Assembly (NCBI GenBank): GCA_016712465.1
Contig: JADJQZ010000001.1
Location: 1,178,001-1,242,000 of the forward strand
Source of the DNA: Candidatus Obscuribacter sp.
Lineage (GTDB): Bacteria; Cyanobacteriota; Vampirovibrionia; Obscuribacterales; Obscuribacteraceae
Direction: 5' to 3'
DNA length: 64,000 nt
Shown piece after piece: positions 60,879 through 64,000 of the stretch. Under the pieces are notes generated by a model. It did not search any database. It worked only from the letters and a program-made list of their open reading frames with translations, and was not told the origin of the DNA. A program made the position numbers and the translations under genes. Each line of letters starts with the position of its first letter. Within the stretch, counting starts at the first letter, position 1.

Positions 60879-61406
60879 TTGAGTAAGAAGAGTTGGCTTG
60901 GCTACGTGGTATCTGTCACCACAGCGAAGTCGGAAACGCTGTTGAAAGTTGATAAGTTCATCAGCGGGAAGGAACTTTCCCGACTAATTTCGGATCGCTG
61001 CGGCAAACGCTGGTTGAGATTGCCTCATCGGTTTTGCAAGTCGGACTTGAGAAAGCAAGAGTCTCTTGATTTTAAATCGGAGGCTGCTTGCCGGATGGAG
61101 AGCATCACTGAGTTTGTCTTGGAGCATTTTGAGGCGCTATCCGGACTTAATGGTTATGTATGCGCCGAGGCCCTGGAGTCGTTCCCTCATCCCTATCTGC
61201 AAGTCGATTTCTGTTTGAAGCAAGAGTCCCTGAGCGCTGTGTTGCGGGAGATCGGCAGAGTGGTGCGGGTAGAAAGATCTGTAGAAGTGGTGTGGAGCTT
61301 CTGTATCACTCCTTGTGGAGCCGTTCGATATCCTGATTCCGTGGAAAGGAAGAAACCAGTCTTCGGAGCTTCACGTAATGAACTGCTTCTGTGGTTCAAC
61401 AGTTAG
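60879..61406 (+). CDS. Hypothetical protein of the polysaccharide locus
   Basis: A 175-residue protein. TTG 60879 has AAGGA at good spacing; GTG 60873 is possible too. Nothing membrane-like is seen. Alternating segments (VSVTTAKSETLLKVDKFIS, RVVRVERSVEVVWSFCIT) suggest a soluble alpha/beta fold. The family is unknown. Its start overlaps the end of the HlyD gene closely, so it belongs to the operon and probably supports polymer synthesis or regulation. Confidence 0.5.
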   Translation: MSKKSWLGYVVSVTTAKSETLLKVDKFISGKELSRLISDRCGKRWLRLPHRFCKSDLRKQESLDFKSEAACRMESITEFVLEHFEALSGLNGYVCAEALESFPHPYLQVDFCLKQESLSAVLREIGRVVRVERSVEVVWSFCITPCGAVRYPDSVERKKPVFGASRNELLLWFNS

Positions 61407-61517
61407 TTGATTGAGACCGGGCAAGACTGGTTGATCCAGACATTGCTCCGGTGAATTCTCGCCGGCGCTCGGGCAGGAGTTATTTTCCGAGCGCCCTTCT
61501 GAAACTAGAGGTTACCT

Positions 61518-61862
61518 ATGAGCGACCTAATCCTGGCATCAATTGTTTTGCCACTCTGTTTTGTGGCGGGCTACCTCGCTGCTCGCATCCGAGACGAAAG
61601 AACCGCACCTCCAAGTGTTGAATCGGAAATCGTAATTTTACTGGATAACCTCCGGCAACTGGAGCGCCGTTCAGCCAACTGTGATGCAGGCATGGCCGAC
61701 TTTCTAAGCAAGGCTCGCGAGCTTATATTCCTGGCCATCGAGGAATACCGCGCCCCCTGTCTCACCAATAACCGTCCCGTCTACTTTCGCCGCGCTCTTA
61801 TCAGTGAGTACTTGATGAAGGCTCGGCAAGAGTTGGCACTAGCCAAGACTTTTGAGGAGTAA
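61518..61862 (+). CDS. Small membrane-anchored protein
   Basis: A 114-residue protein with AGAGG before ATG 61518. One N-terminal membrane helix (LILASIVLPLCFVAGYLAARI) anchors a helical cytoplasmic part (LLDNLRQLERRSANCD, ALISEYLMKARQELALAK). The next gene has the same layout and starts 4 bases after this stop. Function unknown; a partner in the polysaccharide locus is likely. Confidence 0.6.
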   Translation: MSDLILASIVLPLCFVAGYLAARIRDERTAPPSVESEIVILLDNLRQLERRSANCDAGMADFLSKARELIFLAIEEYRAPCLTNNRPVYFRRALISEYLMKARQELALAKTFEE

Positions 61863-61866
61863 TCGA

Positions 61867-62574
61867 ATGTACACATACAATCCAGTCGTCTTTTGGGGTT
61901 TGCTCGTGCTGGTCTTCCTGACCTGGATGATCTGTCGCAAGTATTTCCCTTTCAAGATAAACCGGACCGCGTCTCGGGGCAATCCTGTCGAGTCGCAGCG
62001 ACAAGAATTGAGCAGAGTTGTCGCCGAAATGATTTCGGAAATGAAGAAAGCTTCCGCCGCCATGGGCGGTGCAGCCCAGTCCTATAACGGTGTGGTCTCT
62101 GCGGAAGCGGCAGTAGCTGAGCAAATTGCCTTATTCCTCTCTGCTTCTGCTGTCGGAGGCATTCAAGAGCAAGAGCGCAAGCTTGCCGTTGCCGCCAGCA
62201 TCGCCCAGACCCAGGCGGAGTTGAGGGTGAAATGTGCTGCTTGCCGGGAAGCTATAGGGACCTCGGTTCAGTCTTCTGCGTCTCTAGAGCGGGCCTTGCT
62301 GGCTCTTAAAAATGCCGTAGCCCTTGAAGCCAGGCAGATTGAACTTCTGTCTGAACTGCTTGCAACTGCTCAGGCTCTTTTGCATGTTATAGAGATTTGT
62401 CATACCTGTATTCGTCCTGCCGGCTTAGCGGCTTCTCTCATTGCTGTAGAGGCGGAGCGGGCTGTCGTCCCAGTGGTGCCGGACAAGGGCTTGATAGCGG
62501 ATCAATTGCGTGCTAAACCTGAGGAGACGGTCCAGCGCCGCTTCTCCTACGGCGCGCGACCGCCTCTTCCTTAA
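61867..62574 (+). CDS. Membrane-anchored helical protein
   Basis: A 235-residue protein with GAGGAG before ATG 61867. One N-terminal membrane helix (VVFWGLLVLVFLTWMICRKY) precedes a long, Ala-rich helical region (AVAEQIALFLSASAVGG, LAVAASIAQTQAELRVK) and a Pro/Arg-rich end. CAAC and CHTC pairs occur (about residues 124 and 180). It sits in the same operon as the previous small gene, and the two probably form a complex. A strong terminator follows. Confidence 0.6.
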   Translation: MYTYNPVVFWGLLVLVFLTWMICRKYFPFKINRTASRGNPVESQRQELSRVVAEMISEMKKASAAMGGAAQSYNGVVSAEAAVAEQIALFLSASAVGGIQEQERKLAVAASIAQTQAELRVKCAACREAIGTSVQSSASLERALLALKNAVALEARQIELLSELLATAQALLHVIEICHTCIRPAGLAASLIAVEAERAVVPVVPDKGLIADQLRAKPEETVQRRFSYGARPPLP

Positions 62575-62584
62575 ACTCTCTACC

Positions 62585-62620
62585 AACGTGAGGCGCAGAC
62601 GCAGAATTGCGCCTCACGTT
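62585..62620 (+). terminator. Intrinsic terminator of the polysaccharide operon
   Basis: A perfect 12-bp stem, AACGTGAGGCGC / GCGCCTCACGTT, with a 12-base loop, followed by ATTGTTTGG. It ends the plus-strand operon (57022-62574). Confidence 0.85.
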
Positions 62621-62655
62621 ATTGTTTGGTCGGCGGCTTTGACCGAAACCTTAGC

Positions 62656-62844
62656 CTAGGATGCGCTCAGGTTTAGTTCCGGTAGAATGTTGGAGGCTCT
62701 ATAGTCCTTGCAGTCGGCGGGATTGGTGACTATTGGTCCGCCCGGCCCGCACTCGTAAAGTGTTAAAGCTTGTCTTGAGAGGTCGGCGGCCTGTTCATCG
62801 GCCCTGAGCGGCTGGGCATGCTCTGATGCTTTTTCATTTTCCAT
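62656..62844 (-). CDS. Small hypothetical protein (62 aa)
   Basis: A 62-residue frame with GAGGT 8 bases before ATG 62844. The N-terminus is charged and helical (ENEKASEHAQPLRADEQ). YECGPGGPIVTNPADCKDY holds two Cys in a Gly/Pro-rich stretch and looks conserved in style. It lies between the polysaccharide terminator and the calpain gene. Coding is supported by the ribosome-binding site; the function is unknown. Confidence 0.45.
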   Translation of the reverse strand: MENEKASEHAQPLRADEQAADLSRQALTLYECGPGGPIVTNPADCKDYRASNILPELNLSAS

Positions 62845-63015
62845 TTGTTTATACCTCAGAAGGAAGAGTTATTTGCAGAAAGTCTAGTTCCGACAACTCC
62901 GTTGAGTAAGAAGCGGAGGTCATCAGAAGTTAGTTACTTTTGTCACAGTGCTGCGAACCTGGTCGTCGTTTAAGGGCAGTTGCACACGTGCTTATGCGCG
63001 GCACGTAGGCTGTAT

Positions 63016-64000
63016 TTATCTGCCGCCAGTGGTATCAAGGGGTCCGAAAACGTAGGCTTTCAGTTCACTCAGCTCCATGACGGAATATTTCTTGATACCA
63101 TCCTCGAAGCCGCCATGTGGATCTCTTATTGTGACGGTACCGCCGTCTTTGCCTGCGGCGTCAAAGTCCAGTAGTGAGTACGCGTGCTCATAGGACTCAG
63201 ACGCAGGGGTACGCCTCAACATTGTCAGGTTGAGGGCGCCGCCGTTGCCTTTTGCAAGGTGCTCGCTTAGATAATGAGCGAATTGTTCCTGGGAGATTTG
63301 CCAGGGTTTATCTGATTGGGGGCGCGCTGTTAATTGCGCGGCACCGTAGTCTCTTCCCGTGAGGAGCCGAAGGGTTGCAAACATATCCCAGCCGCCGTCC
63401 AGGGCCTCGATGGGAGATGTCTTTGGTGCCAACTCCAGTTCTGCGGCTTCCCCGAAGGTTTCCGCGGCAGCCATGGCATCGATGGAACGCTCTTTTTGCC
63501 TGCGATATTCCCCCAGCGCTTTCTCGATAATAGAGCCGGTCGGACTCCCGGAGAGAAAGACCGTCTGTTCTGCCTCGGTTGGAGGCAGTATGTTAACTGG
63601 ATGCTCTTTATCACCGGGAAATGTAACCGTAATTGTGTCGTTTTCGTTTTGCCGGATCATTGCTTTTAGCAGAGCCGGTTCGTAGCGCATAATTGAGGCT
63701 ACCGCCGCCACCAGGTAGCAGTCACCGATTTGTCCCTGGTCGGGATAACTATATGATTCCGTAGCTTCCGGCTTAAGTGCCGCCAGTGATTTATCCAGCC
63801 TTCGCGAAAGCTCGCCGATTTCGGAGTTGATTGAAAATGCCGCCACCTTCTCCCGGACCAACTTTTCCACTGCTGCCTCATTTACAGATGGAGTTTCGGC
63901 CCGGTGCAAGGCCCCATTTTCTAGTCGCTCTTTCATCAAGTATTGAAGCATGGCGGCGTCACCTACAGAACGTCCGGCACTGGATGCTTTCCTGAGTTCT
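63016..64000 (-). CDS. Calpain-like (C2) cysteine protease, 5' end cut by window
   Basis: The frame is open through the right edge, so the N-terminus lies outside (the visible ATG at 63951 is internal or alternative). The C2 signature is present: QGQIGDCYLVAAVAS (catalytic Cys), HAYSLLDFD (His), and IRDPHGG at the third position, where most calpains have N-P-W. The Asn to Asp change may reduce activity. No signal peptide is visible in the available part. Bacterial calpains often occur in toxins or self-processing proteins. It ends at 63016; no terminator is seen there. Confidence 0.82.
   Translation of the reverse strand, partial: ELRKASSAGRSVGDAAMLQYLMKERLENGALHRAETPSVNEAAVEKLVREKVAAFSINSEIGELSRRLDKSLAALKPEATESYSYPDQGQIGDCYLVAAVASIMRYEPALLKAMIRQNENDTITVTFPGDKEHPVNILPPTEAEQTVFLSGSPTGSIIEKALGEYRRQKERSIDAMAAAETFGEAAELELAPKTSPIEALDGGWDMFATLRLLTGRDYGAAQLTARPQSDKPWQISQEQFAHYLSEHLAKGNGGALNLTMLRRTPASESYEHAYSLLDFDAAGKDGGTVTIRDPHGGFEDGIKKYSVMELSELKAYVFGPLDTTGGR

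Overview
The window is a gene-dense stretch (about 57 protein genes on both strands, many pairs overlapping at stop or start codons) of a moderately GC-rich bacterial chromosome. No rRNA, tRNA, transposase or CRISPR array was recognised. Signal peptides, PilZ-type polysaccharide synthesis, many TPR/Sel1 proteins, LysM proteins, calpain-like and lethal-factor-like proteases and a hydrogenase-4-like membrane complex together suggest a free-living diderm with a eukaryote-like accessory repertoire. My best guess is the Candidatus Obscuribacterales (Vampirovibrionia/Melainabacteria, the non-photosynthetic sisters of Cyanobacteria). That is an inference from gene style; no phylogenetic marker gene is present.

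Layout. 1-3.4 kb: two tandem, apparently paralogous GT-C-type membrane proteins, the first cut by the window edge and the second carrying a helix-turn-helix tail. 3.4-5.5 kb: an FHA protein with a degenerate nuclease-like end. 5.7-16.7 kb: mostly secreted or membrane proteins of unknown function, with a Sel1 protein and a LysM/lethal-factor-like metalloprotease. 16.8-19.5 kb: a DUF4240-like gene, an orphan AbiEi/DUF6088-like winged-helix gene and an array of five palindromes. 19.7-23.5 kb: a LytR_C-like membrane protein, a subtilase-like protein and a frameshifted TPR protein.

23.5-31.3 kb: a leftward operon for a six-subunit complex built like hydrogenase-4/formate hydrogenlyase, but its large subunit lacks all four nickel-binding cysteines, so it is an Ehr-type (energy-converting-hydrogenase-related) complex. 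A divergent SulP anion transporter follows, and the shared intergenic region carries paired TGATC motifs. 33.3-35.3 kb: an OmpR-type two-component pair. 35.3-40.9 kb: a Sel1 protein, a Gly/Cys-tailed small protein, a tandem retropepsin-like protein, an esterase/Ser-Thr kinase pair and small membrane proteins. 41.2-42.2 kb: FabH, probably with a non-canonical start. 42.2-51.6 kb: a large hybrid histidine kinase, a LOG-family protein with a hydrophobic N-terminal half, a DUF1254/DUF1214 protein and a NarL-type two-component pair.

51.6-56.2 kb: a repeat-containing protein, a LysM protein with a novel-looking C-terminal repeat, two small genes and a homoserine-kinase-like gene. 57-62.6 kb: an exopolysaccharide locus with a BcsA/Alg8-type synthase with PilZ domain, a HlyD-type periplasmic adaptor and three small unknown proteins, ending in a strong terminator. 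The right edge cuts a calpain-like cysteine protease.

The most unusual items are the nickel-less hydrogenase-like complex beside SulP, the palindrome array beside the orphan AbiEi-like regulator, the BcsB-less synthase/HlyD locus, and the LPP repeat in the LysM protein.
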